DNA of 64,000 nucleotides from Rhodoplanes sp963724735 (GTDB taxonomy: Bacteria; Pseudomonadota; Alphaproteobacteria; Rhizobiales; Xanthobacteraceae): assembly GCA_963724735.1 (NCBI GenBank), contig CAVRVX010000013.1:124001-188000 (forward strand), read 5' to 3'. This document shows positions 19,551 to 28,056 of this stretch, one piece after another; positions within the stretch are counted from its first letter, which is position 1; each line of letters opens with the position of its first letter. A program made the translations under genes and the position numbers. The notes beneath the pieces were generated by a model. The model was not told the origin of the DNA and ran no database searches. It saw only the letters and a list, made by a program, of their open reading frames with translations.

Positions 19551-20756
19551 TCAACCCCGCAGTGCGGCGGCGGCGCTTTGCGAAGGGCGACGGGCATCAA
19601 CCGGCTCGGCCGTGTCCGCCGCCGATATCACGCCTTTGATGATGCCGCCGCCGAGAACGCGCGCTTGTCCCGCCGGCGCGTCGTAAAAAACGCAGGCTTG
19701 GCCCGGCGCGACCCCTTCCTCGCCCACCAGCAATTCGATTTCCAAGTCGACGCCGGTGCGCGACAGCAGAGCAGGCTGAGGCCGACGGGTCGAGCGAACC
19801 TTCACGAATACTTCGAGCCGGTCGCCCGCGAGCGTTTCCGCAAGCGTGCCATCCCCGATCCAATTCACATCGCGAAGCTGCATACGCGTCGTGCGCAGCG
19901 CCTCGCGCGGTCCGACCACCACGCGGCGCTGTCCCGCATCGAGCCGCACCACATAGAGCGGCTCCCCAACGGCAATGCCGAGCCCCCGGCGCTGGCCCAC
20001 CGTGAAGTGGATGATGCCGCAATGACGGCCGAGCACGCGCCCGCGCAGGTCGACGATGTCGCCCGGCTCGGACGCCCCGGGCATCAGCCGCTCGATGACG
20101 TCGGTGTAGCGCCCGCTCGGGACGAAGCAGATGTCCTGACTGTCCGCTTTCTCGGCGACCGGCAGGTCGAAGCGGCGGGCGAGTTCCCGCGTCTCCGCCT
20201 TGCTGCGCTCCCCGAGCGGAAAACGAAGGAATTCGAGCTGCTCGCAGGTGGTGGCGAACAGGAAATAGCTCTGGTCGCGATCGTCTTCCCGGGCGCGGTA
20301 GAGCGCGCGCGTTCCGTCGGGGCGGCGGCGGGAGGCGACGTAATGCCCTGTCGCAAGCACTTTTGCGCCGAGTTCGCGCGCGGTCACCAGGAGATCGCGA
20401 AACTTGATGGCCTGGTTGCAGTCGACGCAGGGGATCGGCGTCTCGCCGCAGACATAACTCTCGGCGAAGCGGTCGATCACCTCCTGCTTGAAGCGGCTCT
20501 CATAGTCGAGCACGTAATGCGGGATGCCGATCTTGGCCGCCACCATCCGCGCATCATGGATGTCCTGACCGGCGCAGCACGCGCCCGGCCGATGCGCCGC
20601 CGCGCCGTGATCGTAGAGCTGCAGCGTCACCCCGACGACGTCATACCCCTCCGCTTTCAGGAGAGCGGCCGTGACTGAGGAGTCGACCCCGCCCGACATG
20701 GCCACGACCACGCGCGTTTCCTGCGGGCGCCCTTCGACATCCAAACTGTTGTCCAT
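19551..20756 (-). CDS. mnmA: tRNA-specific 2-thiouridylase MnmA
   Basis: Thiolates U34 of Lys, Glu and Gln tRNAs. The 401-residue protein has the PP-loop SGGVDSS (21-27), the catalytic cysteines Cys113 in PCVDCNQAIKF and Cys210 in SQDICFVP, and the FTVGQRRGLG motif. Start ATG at 20756 (MDNSLDVEG) is chosen over an upstream start that would add 22 non-conserved residues. It is followed after 24 bp by the methyltransferase gene on the same strand. Confidence 0.95.
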   Translation of the reverse strand: MDNSLDVEGRPQETRVVVAMSGGVDSSVTAALLKAEGYDVVGVTLQLYDHGAAAHRPGACCAGQDIHDARMVAAKIGIPHYVLDYESRFKQEVIDRFAESYVCGETPIPCVDCNQAIKFRDLLVTARELGAKVLATGHYVASRRRPDGTRALYRAREDDRDQSYFLFATTCEQLEFLRFPLGERSKAETRELARRFDLPVAEKADSQDICFVPSGRYTDVIERLMPGASEPGDIVDLRGRVLGRHCGIIHFTVGQRRGLGIAVGEPLYVVRLDAGQRRVVVGPREALRTTRMQLRDVNWIGDGTLAETLAGDRLEVFVKVRSTRRPQPALLSRTGVDLEIELLVGEEGVAPGQACVFYDAPAGQARVLGGGIIKGVISAADTAEPVDARRPSQSAAAALRG

Positions 20757-21212
20757 GGCCAACGCAGCCTTCGCCGCGCTCCTCAAGCGGGGCCGCCTGA
20801 TCGCGCAGGTTGGCGCCGCCACATGGCTTGTTCGCTCTTACTATAGGTATAGGGCCGCTCTCTCGCCAGCGCCCAGGCCGTCACGGGAACTCGGTCAATC
20901 GCCCAAGCTCCGGCCTCGCCGGTTCGGCCCCGCCTGTCCAAGCCGATGAAATCCCGCTGATTCGATCCGGTCCTCCTGCTTCCTCTTTAGGGCGACAACC
21001 TCCGGGGGCCGAGAATTAGAAACTGTCCACGACGACGAACCAGCGCTCCACGCGAAGTGTCGCGTCCATGCTGGTCGGGCGCGCCCACCAAAAATTCTGA
21101 ACGACGCGCGGCACGGACGTTTCTCCTTTTTTTACGAACGCTTAGGCAAATCTTAAACCGGAGCGAGTAAGGTTTACGCGCATTGGTCAGTTTTTGTCGC
21201 GTGAGTGCGTCC
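20757..21212. promoter_or_regulatory. Divergent control region between mnmA and sciP
   Basis: No gene is evident. The stretch 20820-20860 is locally A+T-rich (cttactataggtataggg) and could hold the mnmA promoter. The 3' half carries the CtrA-like motif and the inverted repeat described separately, next to sciP. Confidence 0.5.
21142..21156 (+). promoter_or_regulatory. Candidate CtrA box upstream of sciP
   Basis: The sequence ttag-gcaaatc-ttaa matches the CtrA consensus TTAA-N7-TTAA with one mismatch. It lies about 57 bases before the sciP ATG. In Caulobacter sciP is transcribed under CtrA control. An overlapping inverted repeat, taaacc at 21154-21159 and ggttta at 21171-21176, follows. Confidence 0.45.
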
Positions 21213-21488
21213 ATGACAGAGCCCCATCGGCCGAGGGTGAAATACGTCATCGGTCCAGACGGCAGCCCTCTCACTATCGCCGATCTGCCCGCCCCGGGAA
21301 CCAAGCGCTGGGTCATTCGCCGAAAGGCGGAGGTCGTCGCGGCCGTCCGCGGCGGACTCCTATCGCTCGAGGAAGCCTGCAGCCGGTACACCTTGACGGT
21401 CGAGGAATTCCTCGCCTGGCAGTGCTCGATCGACCGCCATGGCCTCGCCGGGCTACGGACCACCCGTCTGCAGCAATATCGGCAGTAA
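21213..21488 (+). CDS. sciP: CtrA inhibitor SciP (DUF1153 family)
   Basis: Small helix-turn-helix protein that binds CtrA and blocks CtrA-dependent transcription in Caulobacter. The 91-residue product starts MTEPHRPRVKYVIGPDGSPL and contains TKRWVIRRKAEVVAAVRGGL and LSLEEACSRYTLTVEEFLAW, the DUF1153/SciP core. The ATG at 21213 gives the conserved N-terminus; an upstream start would add ten residues. It stands alone, with a CtrA-like site upstream and a strong terminator about 200 bases downstream. Confidence 0.93.
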   Translation: MTEPHRPRVKYVIGPDGSPLTIADLPAPGTKRWVIRRKAEVVAAVRGGLLSLEEACSRYTLTVEEFLAWQCSIDRHGLAGLRTTRLQQYRQ

Positions 21489-21835
21489 TTCCGTCCCCGA
21501 CCACACCGACAACCGCGAAAACGCCGGCTCGGCGCGAGGCCGCCGCCCTTTTTGGTCGGAAGATTTTTCCTGGTTCGGCGGGAACCAATCCATTGGCGCC
21601 GCATTGTAGTGGCGTCGGACAGGTTAACCCCCCAGCCCCCCAATCTGTTCGACGTCGCCGCTAGGTCTTCGGATCGGCTGGCGTAAGGCCGCCTCAATGG
21701 CGGCCTTTTTCTTTTACGGGACAAAACCATTCGGCTACGGGGCAAAACTCATTCGGCGAGACGCCCGCGGAGGTTGAGCGCCGACAGCTAGCCTCAGCAG
21801 CGCCTAGCGAGAGGATTCCTCCGCGGCATTTCCCT
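21489..21835. other. sciP downstream interval, ends in a strong terminator
   Basis: No gene recognised. The plus-strand terminator at 21685-21715 lies 197 bases after the sciP stop, so either sciP has a long 3' untranslated region or a small RNA gene lies at about 21500-21715. Confidence 0.5.
21685..21715 (+). terminator. Rho-independent terminator after sciP
   Basis: Stem aaggccgcc / ggcggcctt (21685-21693 with 21699-21707), 5-base loop, then a run of T (tttttctttt). This is the most canonical intrinsic terminator in the window. Confidence 0.85.
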
Positions 21836-22522
21836 TTATTGCACGGGGAAATCAAAGCTCCGCGCGGGAAATGGCTCATTTTTCAAGGTGAAATGCCACC
21901 ATTCGCGGTCGTATGGCATAAAGCCGTGGCGCTCCATGGCATGACGCAGACGGTTCCGGTTTTCACGTTGAACGCTTGCGACGGATGCGTCGTCCGGCCA
22001 GAACCTGGGACTGAAGAAATCGAACGGCGTCCCCATGTCGACCTCGCGGCCGGCGCCAAGCTCTACCAACGTCAAGTCGACCGTCGAGCCGCGCGAATGC
22101 GAGGATTTGTCGGCGATGTAGCCCAGCCGAAACAAATCCCGCTTGTCGACATCCGGATAGAACTCCGGCTTCTCCTTCTGATCATTCAGATCCTTCGCCC
22201 ATCTGACGAAGTGAGCGACCGCCCGCGCCGGCCGGTAACAGTCGAACACCTTCAAGCCAAGCCCGAGCGGAGCAATGTCTTGCGCGACGGCGGCGAGCGC
22301 CGTCGCCGCCGGCCTGGTCAGCAGGCAGACCGGCTTCTCGTAACCGTCCACTCGCGCGCCGACAAAATTATGAGGAGTGAAATAACGCAGCTCGACGGCG
22401 AGCGGCTTGACCATGCTCGCCGCATCAACGAAGTCGGCGGGGCGCGGAGATTCGGCGAGGCTTGCAGCCGTCCCCGCAAGCAGAGCGGCCGTTGCGATCG
22501 CGCAACAATCAATGTGTCTCAT
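21836..22522 (-). CDS. D-alanyl-D-alanine dipeptidase, VanX/DdpX family, secreted
   Basis: Zinc dipeptidase of the peptidase M15D type. After a signal sequence (MRHIDCCAIATAALLAGTAASLAES, given here in part as a description: hydrophobic core about 8-20) the protein carries FDCYRPARA, the metal motif SSHSRGSTVDLT (His and Asp ligands) and the terminal EWWHF with the third ligand. Members cleave D-Ala-D-Ala, either for vancomycin resistance or peptidoglycan recycling; no vanHA genes are near, so nutrient scavenging or wall recycling is more likely. ATG at 22522 has GGAGC 11 bases upstream; a GTG at 22531 is an alternative. Confidence 0.9.
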   Translation of the reverse strand: MRHIDCCAIATAALLAGTAASLAESPRPADFVDAASMVKPLAVELRYFTPHNFVGARVDGYEKPVCLLTRPAATALAAVAQDIAPLGLGLKVFDCYRPARAVAHFVRWAKDLNDQKEKPEFYPDVDKRDLFRLGYIADKSSHSRGSTVDLTLVELGAGREVDMGTPFDFFSPRFWPDDASVASVQRENRNRLRHAMERHGFMPYDREWWHFTLKNEPFPARSFDFPVQ

Positions 22523-22812
22523 CGGAACCACATGCTCCAAAACAAGAGCCGCACCATAATAAAAGGCCGCGTCGCGGGTCGAGTGGCGCCGCCCTCACCG
22601 CAATCGCGGGGACGATTTCGCTAAATCAGCCGTTAACATGCTTTACGCGAATCACTCCTGTCAGCATGATCCGGCAGCAAACACGCGGGGCGAATCACCC
22701 GGCTCCTTCGCCGCCCGCGTAGCGTGGTCGTGCGGCAAGGGCGGGGCTCTTTGCGCCCTCCGAGCACAAGCCGCGCCGTCCGCATCTGGAGCTGCGACAA
22801 GCAAGGAACGCC

Positions 22813-23535
22813 GTGCAAAGCCAAGCTCGCCCGCGTCCCGTTCGATTCCGCGGCCGATCCTATCTCGCTTTCGCGCTCGCGCCGGAGGCACCCGTCGCCG
22901 ATTGGCTGGTCGACCTCGACGCGGCGATCGATCGTTCCTCGGGATTTTTCGTCGATCGGCCTGCCGTGCTCGATCTCGCCAATTCGTCTCTCGGCACGGC
23001 CGACATTCGGCACCTGATCAAGGAGCTCGAGGCGCGCAACATCCGCATTATGGGGATCGAAGGTGCGGATTCCGCCGAGATCGGCCCCGGGCTGCCGCCT
23101 GTGCTCACCAGCGGCCGACCGGCTTCGGGCGGAGAAATGGTCCGCCCCCCCGCGCCGGAGACCAAGGAACAACCCGCCCCGCCACCCAAAGCCCCGGAGC
23201 CGCCGCCCAGCTCGCTGCTCGTGGAAACGCCGGTCCGCTCCGGCCAAACCATCTACTATCCGAACGGCGACGTCGTGGTGCTCGGTTCGGTCGGGTCGGG
23301 AGCCGAAATCGTCGCGGGCGGCTCCATTCATATTTACGGCGCGCTGCGCGGACGCGCGCTGGCTGGCGCGAACGGCAACGCAAAAGCGCGCATTTTCTGC
23401 CGCAAGATCGAAGCCGAGTTGCTGGCGATTGGCGGCTATTACCGGACGATCGACGACCTCGACGCCGGACTGCGAAACCGGCCGGTGCAAGCCTGGCTTG
23501 ACGGAAACGCGATGCTGATCGCAGCCCTTGAATAG
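22813..23535 (+). CDS. minC: Septum site-determining protein MinC
   Basis: FtsZ-polymer inhibitor that restricts division to midcell, held at the membrane by MinD. The 240-residue protein has the N-terminal domain (about 1-105), a proline-rich linker (KEQPAPPPKAPEPPP) and the C-terminal beta-helix domain with VLGSVGSGAEIVAGGSIHIYG and IFCRKIEAELLAI. Start is GTG at 22813 behind AAGGAA. It is the first gene of minC-minD-minE. Confidence 0.94.
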   Translation: MQSQARPRPVRFRGRSYLAFALAPEAPVADWLVDLDAAIDRSSGFFVDRPAVLDLANSSLGTADIRHLIKELEARNIRIMGIEGADSAEIGPGLPPVLTSGRPASGGEMVRPPAPETKEQPAPPPKAPEPPPSSLLVETPVRSGQTIYYPNGDVVVLGSVGSGAEIVAGGSIHIYGALRGRALAGANGNAKARIFCRKIEAELLAIGGYYRTIDDLDAGLRNRPVQAWLDGNAMLIAALE

Positions 23536-23556
23536 TGCAGCGGAGAAGGGACAATT

Positions 23557-24372
23557 ATGGCCAAAGTGGTAGTCGTGACATCGGGCAAGGGCGGGGTCGG
23601 CAAGACCACGTCCACCGCCGGTCTGGGGATGGCGTTGGCGCAGGCCGGACAGCGGGTCGCGGTCGTCGACTTCGACGTCGGGCTGCGCAATCTCGACCTC
23701 GTGCTCGGCGCCGAGCGCCGGGTGGTGTTCGACCTCATCAATGTCGTCCAAGGAGCGGTCAAGCTGCATCAGGCGCTCATCCGCGACAAGCGGGTGGAAA
23801 CGCTCTGGCTGCTGCCCGCTTCGCAAACCCGTGACAAGGAAGCGCTGACCGACGAGGGCGTCGCGCACGTAATCGAGGAGATGCGCACGCGCTTCGACTG
23901 GATCCTGTGCGACAGCCCGGCCGGCATCGAACGCGGCGCGACGCTCGCGATGCGGCACGCCGACGCCGCTGTCATCGTCACCAATCCGGAAGTGTCCTCG
24001 GTGCGCGATTCCGATCGCATCATAGGACTGCTCGACTCCAAGACGGTCAGGGCGGAGCGCGGCGAGCGGATTGACAAGCACATCCTGATCACGCGATTCG
24101 ATCCCGCGCGCGCCTCGCGCGGCGAGATGCTTAACATCCCCGACGTGCTGGAAATCCTTTCTTTACCACTGCTCGGCATCATTCCGGAGAGCGAGGAGGT
24201 GCTGCGCGCCTCCAATCTCGGGACGCCAGTCGTCCTCAACAATCCGGCGAGCGCGCCTGCCCGCGCCTATCAGGAAGCGGCCCGGCGGTTGATGGGCGAG
24301 CAGCTTGATGTGACCGTCCCGAACGACAAGCGCGGGCTTTTCACCAAGCTGTTCGGACGGAGAGCGGCATGA
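23557..24372 (+). CDS. minD: Septum site-determining ATPase MinD
   Basis: ParA-type ATPase that recruits MinC to the membrane. The deviant Walker A KGGVGKTT is at 11-18, Walker A' and switch motifs follow (VDFDVGLRNLDL, CDSPAGIE), and the C-terminus TKLFGRRAA is a short basic amphipathic membrane-targeting tail. The 271-residue length is standard. The stop overlaps the minE start (ATGA). Confidence 0.96.
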   Translation: MAKVVVVTSGKGGVGKTTSTAGLGMALAQAGQRVAVVDFDVGLRNLDLVLGAERRVVFDLINVVQGAVKLHQALIRDKRVETLWLLPASQTRDKEALTDEGVAHVIEEMRTRFDWILCDSPAGIERGATLAMRHADAAVIVTNPEVSSVRDSDRIIGLLDSKTVRAERGERIDKHILITRFDPARASRGEMLNIPDVLEILSLPLLGIIPESEEVLRASNLGTPVVLNNPASAPARAYQEAARRLMGEQLDVTVPNDKRGLFTKLFGRRAA

Positions 24373-24668
24373 TGAATTGGTCGGTATTCTTCAAGCGAAG
24401 CCCCTTCGCGCCGGTCGCGAAACAAGACCACTCCGCGCCGGTTGCGCGCGAGCGTCTGCAGATTCTTCTCGCGCACGAACGATCCGCGCTCGGCCGCTCG
24501 AACCTGATCGCGGTTCTGAAAGAGGAGATCATCGCCGCGATCTCGCGCCACGTCGAGCTCGAGCCGGACAGGGTGCAGGTCAAGATGGACCGTGGTGCCG
24601 CCGTCTCCACGCTCGAAATCGAGGTCGAGATTCCCAATCTCGCCGGCGCGATCGCGGCGCACTCCTGA
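24369..24668 (+). CDS. minE: Cell division topological specificity factor MinE
   Basis: Stimulates the MinD ATPase and drives Min oscillation. The 99-residue protein begins MMNWSVFFKRSP (membrane-targeting helix), contains ARERLQILLAHERS, the MinD-contacting segment, and LKEEIIAAISRHVELEPDRVQVKM of the topological domain. Its start overlaps the minD stop, indicating coupling. Confidence 0.95.
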   Translation: MMNWSVFFKRSPFAPVAKQDHSAPVARERLQILLAHERSALGRSNLIAVLKEEIIAAISRHVELEPDRVQVKMDRGAAVSTLEIEVEIPNLAGAIAAHS

Positions 24669-24735
24669 AGGCGGCCGCGCTCGCCCTGCGCGCTTGCAAA
24701 GCCCCGCCAGCCGACTTGAGCGCTACGGCCGGCGC

Positions 24736-24966
24736 TCATCGCCGCCGCATCAGATCCTGGACGCAGCCCTCGATCGCGAGGTAGCGCTGCGGCCCGCCGC
24801 GATATTTCGGCAAGTGCGACAGCCGCAGATCGCATTCCGCATAGGCGCGTTTGCGCGCAGCATGGTCAGCCGCCGCGGCGCTGCCATGGTACGCGGCTCT
24901 AGCGGGCGAAAGAGCCGCCAAAATCACAACGACTGTCAGCGCAAGCGTCACTGTTCGCAGCGACAT
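24736..24966 (-). CDS. Small secreted protein, function unknown
   Basis: A 76-residue protein with a clear signal peptide (MSLRTVTLALTVVVILAALS, cleavage after ARA) and a mature part of about 50 residues containing two cysteines (AECDLRL and IEGCVQDL) that could pair. It ends LMRRR. I do not recognise a family. The frame is open further upstream but that part is low-complexity Arg/Ala sequence read antiparallel to the acetyltransferase gene. Confidence 0.65.
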   Translation of the reverse strand: MSLRTVTLALTVVVILAALSPARAAYHGSAAAADHAARKRAYAECDLRLSHLPKYRGGPQRYLAIEGCVQDLMRRR

Positions 24967-25028
24967 CGCGGTCTTCCCATCGGGCGGGCTTGGCGGATCG
25001 CCTTCCGCCAGCCGTATTATGAATCCAG

Positions 25029-25511
25029 ATGAGCATCCGCCCGGCAAGTTCTGAGGACGAAGAGCCGATCTGGCGGATTCTGGAACCCGTGATCCGCGCC
25101 GGGGAAACCTATCCCTTGCCGCGCGATATGAGCCGGGACGCGGCGCTCGCCTATTGGCTTTCGCCGCAGCACGAGGTGCACGTCGCCGGCGAGCCCGATG
25201 ACATCGTCGGGACCTATTATCTGCGCGCGAACCATGCGGGCGGCGGCGCGCATGTCGCCAATTGCGGCTACATGGTCGCAACGGGCGCGACCGGCCGCGG
25301 CGTGGCGCGCGCGATGTGCGCGCATTCGCTTGCCCGCGCAAAGGAACGCGGCTTCCGCGCCATGCAGTTCAATTTCGTGATTGCGACCAACGCGCGCGCG
25401 GTGCGCCTCTGGCAGACGATGGGCTTTTCCATCGTCGGCCGCCTGCCCGGCGCGTTTGCGCACCCGACCCAAGGTTTTGTCGATGCGCTGGTGATGTATC
25501 GGCCGGTGTGA
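25029..25511 (+). CDS. GNAT family N-acetyltransferase
   Basis: Single-domain acetyltransferase of 160 residues. The acetyl-CoA pyrophosphate loop appears as VATGATGRGVARAMCAHSL (Q/R-x-x-G-x-G/A pattern) and the C-terminal ATNARAVRLWQTMGFSIVGR is typical of motif B of this family. The substrate cannot be read from sequence. It lies alone, divergent from the small secreted protein by 62 bp. Confidence 0.9.
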   Translation: MSIRPASSEDEEPIWRILEPVIRAGETYPLPRDMSRDAALAYWLSPQHEVHVAGEPDDIVGTYYLRANHAGGGAHVANCGYMVATGATGRGVARAMCAHSLARAKERGFRAMQFNFVIATNARAVRLWQTMGFSIVGRLPGAFAHPTQGFVDALVMYRPV

Positions 25512-25592
25512 GCGCATGACGGAGCGGGCGCCTTGCGATAGGTCAAACGGCAGACCCTCGCACGGGGGCCGCTCTCCCTGGCTTTTGAAGTC

Positions 25593-25796
25593 TTAAGTCT
25601 CGGACAGGCAGCCCTGGCTGGGCCGCAGTTCGCGCCAGTGGGTCGGATGAATGTTCAGCAAGCGCTTGGTGTGCGCGTTAATCCAACCGGCTTGGGTGAG
25701 GCGACAAGCGCCAATGAGCACATGCGGCTCCCCCTCGATAACGCAGACTTCAATGTCGTTATCGTGTGGCGCTGTCGATATGGGCTGCCAGTCCAT
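25593..25796 (-). CDS. Conserved small protein of rhizobia, unknown function
   Basis: A 67-residue protein beginning MDWQPISTAPHDNDIEVCVI and ending IHPTHWRELRPSQ. The WQPI-x-TAP opening and the PTHWRE ending are shared with many short proteins of Bradyrhizobium relatives and resemble DUF551-type proteins. No signal or membrane segment. I assign no function. Confidence 0.6.
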   Translation of the reverse strand: MDWQPISTAPHDNDIEVCVIEGEPHVLIGACRLTQAGWINAHTKRLLNIHPTHWRELRPSQGCLSET

Positions 25797-25894
25797 GCGA
25801 GAAGTCGTGTTCAACCTGGGACATCCGGCATTGATCCGCGTCAAGAAGTGCCGCCGATCGACAGCTTCTGGGGTCCAAGCTGATCTGGTCCACC

Positions 25895-25919
25895 CATTCC
25901 CGCGAAAGCGGGAATCCAG
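25895..25919. repeat. Extragenic palindromic repeat, copy 1
   Basis: Hairpin attcccgc / gcgggaat (25896-25903 with 25908-25915) with a gaaa loop, followed by ccag. A second copy with the same plan lies at 25966-25990. Such elements are dispersed in Bradyrhizobium relatives. Confidence 0.75.
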
Positions 25920-25965
25920 GTCTTCGTGTTGCTGGGTCCCCGAATCGATCAATCTTTCCTGCCGT

Positions 25966-25990
25966 CATCGCCCGCTTGCGGGCGATCCAG
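25966..25990. repeat. Extragenic palindromic repeat, copy 2
   Basis: Hairpin atcgcccgc / gcgggcgat (25967-25975 with 25978-25986), followed by ccag as in copy 1. Same orientation, 71 bases apart. Confidence 0.7.
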
Positions 25991-26086
25991 TAAACACAAT
26001 GCTTTCCGGGATTAGAGACCTCCCCTGCGCCCACGCGATCCGACGGCCGGAGCATGCTTTGCCTGCTAACGCAAATCCGGAAGGCA

Positions 26087-26857
26087 TCAAAACAGTTCGG
26101 CCTGGCCGTCATCCGGCTTCGGCTTGCGTGCGGCGTGCTGAGACAGCCGGGCCGAAGTCTCTGCATGCCCCGCCGCGCCGGCCCCCTGCCCCGCCGCCAG
26201 CGGCTCGATCAGCGCCGGCGAATCGTTGGCCGTGCGGTTGACGGCAAGCGAGACCTCGTAGGCTTCCAGCATCGCGTCGGGCGCAGGCGCGATCAGGGCC
26301 GCCGCAGTCAGCGCGTCGACCCGGTCGCAGTCGAGCCAGAAGTCGAAGGCCTCGGGCGCGACGATCACCGGCATGCGATCATGGATCGGCGCGAGCAGGC
26401 GGTTCGCCTGTGTGGTGACGATGCACACCGTGTCCATCTCCTCGCCGTCCGGGCCCGTCCAGGTCTCCCACAGCCCGGCAAAGGCGATCGGCCCGCCGCC
26501 CTTCTTGCGCACGAAATAGGGGCGCTTGCGGCCGCCCTCGTCCTTCCATTCGTAAAAACCGTCGGCGGGAACAAGGCAGCGCCGCCGCTTCATCGCATAG
26601 CGGAACGCGGGCTTGTCGTTGACCCCCTCCCCGCGCGCATTGACGAGGAGCGAGAACACGCCCGGGTCCTTCACCCAGGACGGGATCAGCCCCCACCGCA
26701 TGAGGGCGAAGCTCGGCTTGCCCTGGACGCTGCGCACGACCGGGATGGGCTGCGTCGGCGCCACGTTGTAGCGGGGCGGAAAGCGGTCCTCCTCGCGGTA
26801 GCGGAAGAGCGCGCGCATGGCCTCCGGCGCGGAGGTGATGGCGTAGCGGCCGCACAT
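26087..26857 (-). CDS. SOS response-associated peptidase family protein (YedK/HMCES)
   Basis: SRAP-domain protein that forms a covalent thiazolidine link to abasic sites in single-stranded DNA and so shields them. The 256-residue protein begins MCGRYAIT, so Cys2 becomes N-terminal after Met removal; Asn73 in LLVNARGE, Glu103 in DGFYEW and His159 in PIHDRMPVI are the other active-site residues. RYNVAPTQPIPVV is also diagnostic. A 30-residue C-terminal extension is low-complexity. The ATG at 26857 is fixed by the requirement for Cys2. Confidence 0.95.
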   Translation of the reverse strand: MCGRYAITSAPEAMRALFRYREEDRFPPRYNVAPTQPIPVVRSVQGKPSFALMRWGLIPSWVKDPGVFSLLVNARGEGVNDKPAFRYAMKRRRCLVPADGFYEWKDEGGRKRPYFVRKKGGGPIAFAGLWETWTGPDGEEMDTVCIVTTQANRLLAPIHDRMPVIVAPEAFDFWLDCDRVDALTAAALIAPAPDAMLEAYEVSLAVNRTANDSPALIEPLAAGQGAGAAGHAETSARLSQHAARKPKPDDGQAELF

Positions 26858-27044
26858 GCGAAAGTCCTTGTCGCGCCGCCGTGTTAGGATGCCCCGGCGG
26901 GCGAGCTTCGTAAGGGCGGAGCGGAGCAGACCGGCCCACTCGGCGCCCGCGCAGACCGGCCTGCCTGCCGGACGGGCTATCATGATTACTTGCCCGCGTC
27001 ATGCGATGCATGGCTATTCCCATATATGAGCACAGCCTTTCGAC

Positions 27045-27494
27045 ATGAACAGCCGTTCCTACCCGCCTCGCCCTATCCTGGCCGTCAGCGCCGCCGTGTT
27101 TCGCGACGGCGAGGTGTTGCTGGTGCGCCGGGCGCGCCCGCCGGCGCACGGGCTGTACACGCTGCCCGGCGGCGGGGTGGAAGCCGGCGAAACGCTCGTC
27201 GAGGCTGTCGTGCGCGAGGTTGCGGAGGAGACGGCGCTGTCGGTCGAGCCGGTGGCGATCGCCGGCCATCGCGAGGTGATCGCGCGCGACGACGACGGCC
27301 GGGTCGAGCGCCATTTCGTCATTCTCGCTTTCGCGGCGCGCTGGCAGGCGGGCGAGCCGCGCCTCAACGACGAGCTCGACGGCTATCTGTGGCTCGATCC
27401 CGACCGGGTAGCGAGCCTCGCGACCACCGATGGGCTGCCGCAGATCGTCGCCGTCGCGCGTGCGCTGCTCCGATCGCTTGCGGGGGGCGACTGA
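27045..27494 (+). CDS. NUDIX hydrolase
   Basis: Hydrolase of a nucleoside diphosphate linked to another group, 149 residues. The Nudix box runs GGGVEAGETLVEAVVREV then AEET, matching GX5EX7REUXEEXGU in all acidic positions but the last Gly. The N-terminal PRPILAVSAAVFRDGEVLLVRRA is typical of ADP-ribose or 8-oxo-dGTP type enzymes; the sequence alone does not choose between them. Confidence 0.9.
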   Translation: MNSRSYPPRPILAVSAAVFRDGEVLLVRRARPPAHGLYTLPGGGVEAGETLVEAVVREVAEETALSVEPVAIAGHREVIARDDDGRVERHFVILAFAARWQAGEPRLNDELDGYLWLDPDRVASLATTDGLPQIVAVARALLRSLAGGD

Positions 27495-27568
27495 ACCACC
27501 AGGGTTTTTCGCCTTGCGGCTGACGCCTTTGCGCCCCATAGAGGATGGATCAACAAGAAGCGACCGTC

Positions 27569-27943
27569 ATGAAACGCGCCCTCATGTCCGCCTGTCTGTG
27601 TCTGTCGTTGCTCGGCAGCGGCCTTCCCGCCGCCGGCCAGGCGACGCCGTACGACAACGACCTGCGCCGCCTGTCGGAAATCCTCGGCGCGTTGCATTAT
27701 CTGCGCGCGCTGTGCGGGGCCAATGAAGGTCCGAAGTGGCGCAACGAGATGCAGGCGCTGATCGACGCGGAAGCGCCAAGCGGGTCGCGCCGCTCGCAGA
27801 TGATCCTGAACTTCAACCGCGGCTATAGCACCTATCAGCAGAGCTACCGCACCTGCACGCCGCCCGCGGAGGTCGCGATCCGCCGCTACCTCCAGGAAGG
27901 CGCGAAGATTTCCCGAGAGGTTACCGCCCGCTACGCGAATTGA
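27569..27943 (+). CDS. TIGR02301 family secreted protein
   Basis: A 124-residue protein with an N-terminal signal (MKRALMSACLCLSLLGSGLP, cleavage near AAGQA) and the conserved segments LRRLSEILGALHYLRALCG, RNEMQALIDAE, FNRGYSTYQQSYRTC and a final RYLQEGAKISREV. These identify the TIGR02301 family, present across Hyphomicrobiales, with no known role. Two mature cysteines (LCG and RTC) may pair in the periplasm. Confidence 0.82.
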   Translation: MKRALMSACLCLSLLGSGLPAAGQATPYDNDLRRLSEILGALHYLRALCGANEGPKWRNEMQALIDAEAPSGSRRSQMILNFNRGYSTYQQSYRTCTPPAEVAIRRYLQEGAKISREVTARYAN

Positions 27944-28056
27944 GTTAATTTCAGGGGCGCGAACTACCCCTGCGTTAACCCTTTGTTGAGGATTGGCTGG
28001 TCCGCACGCCGGAACGTGTTAAGACATTTGTCCGAACAACGGCCGGGGGATCGGAC

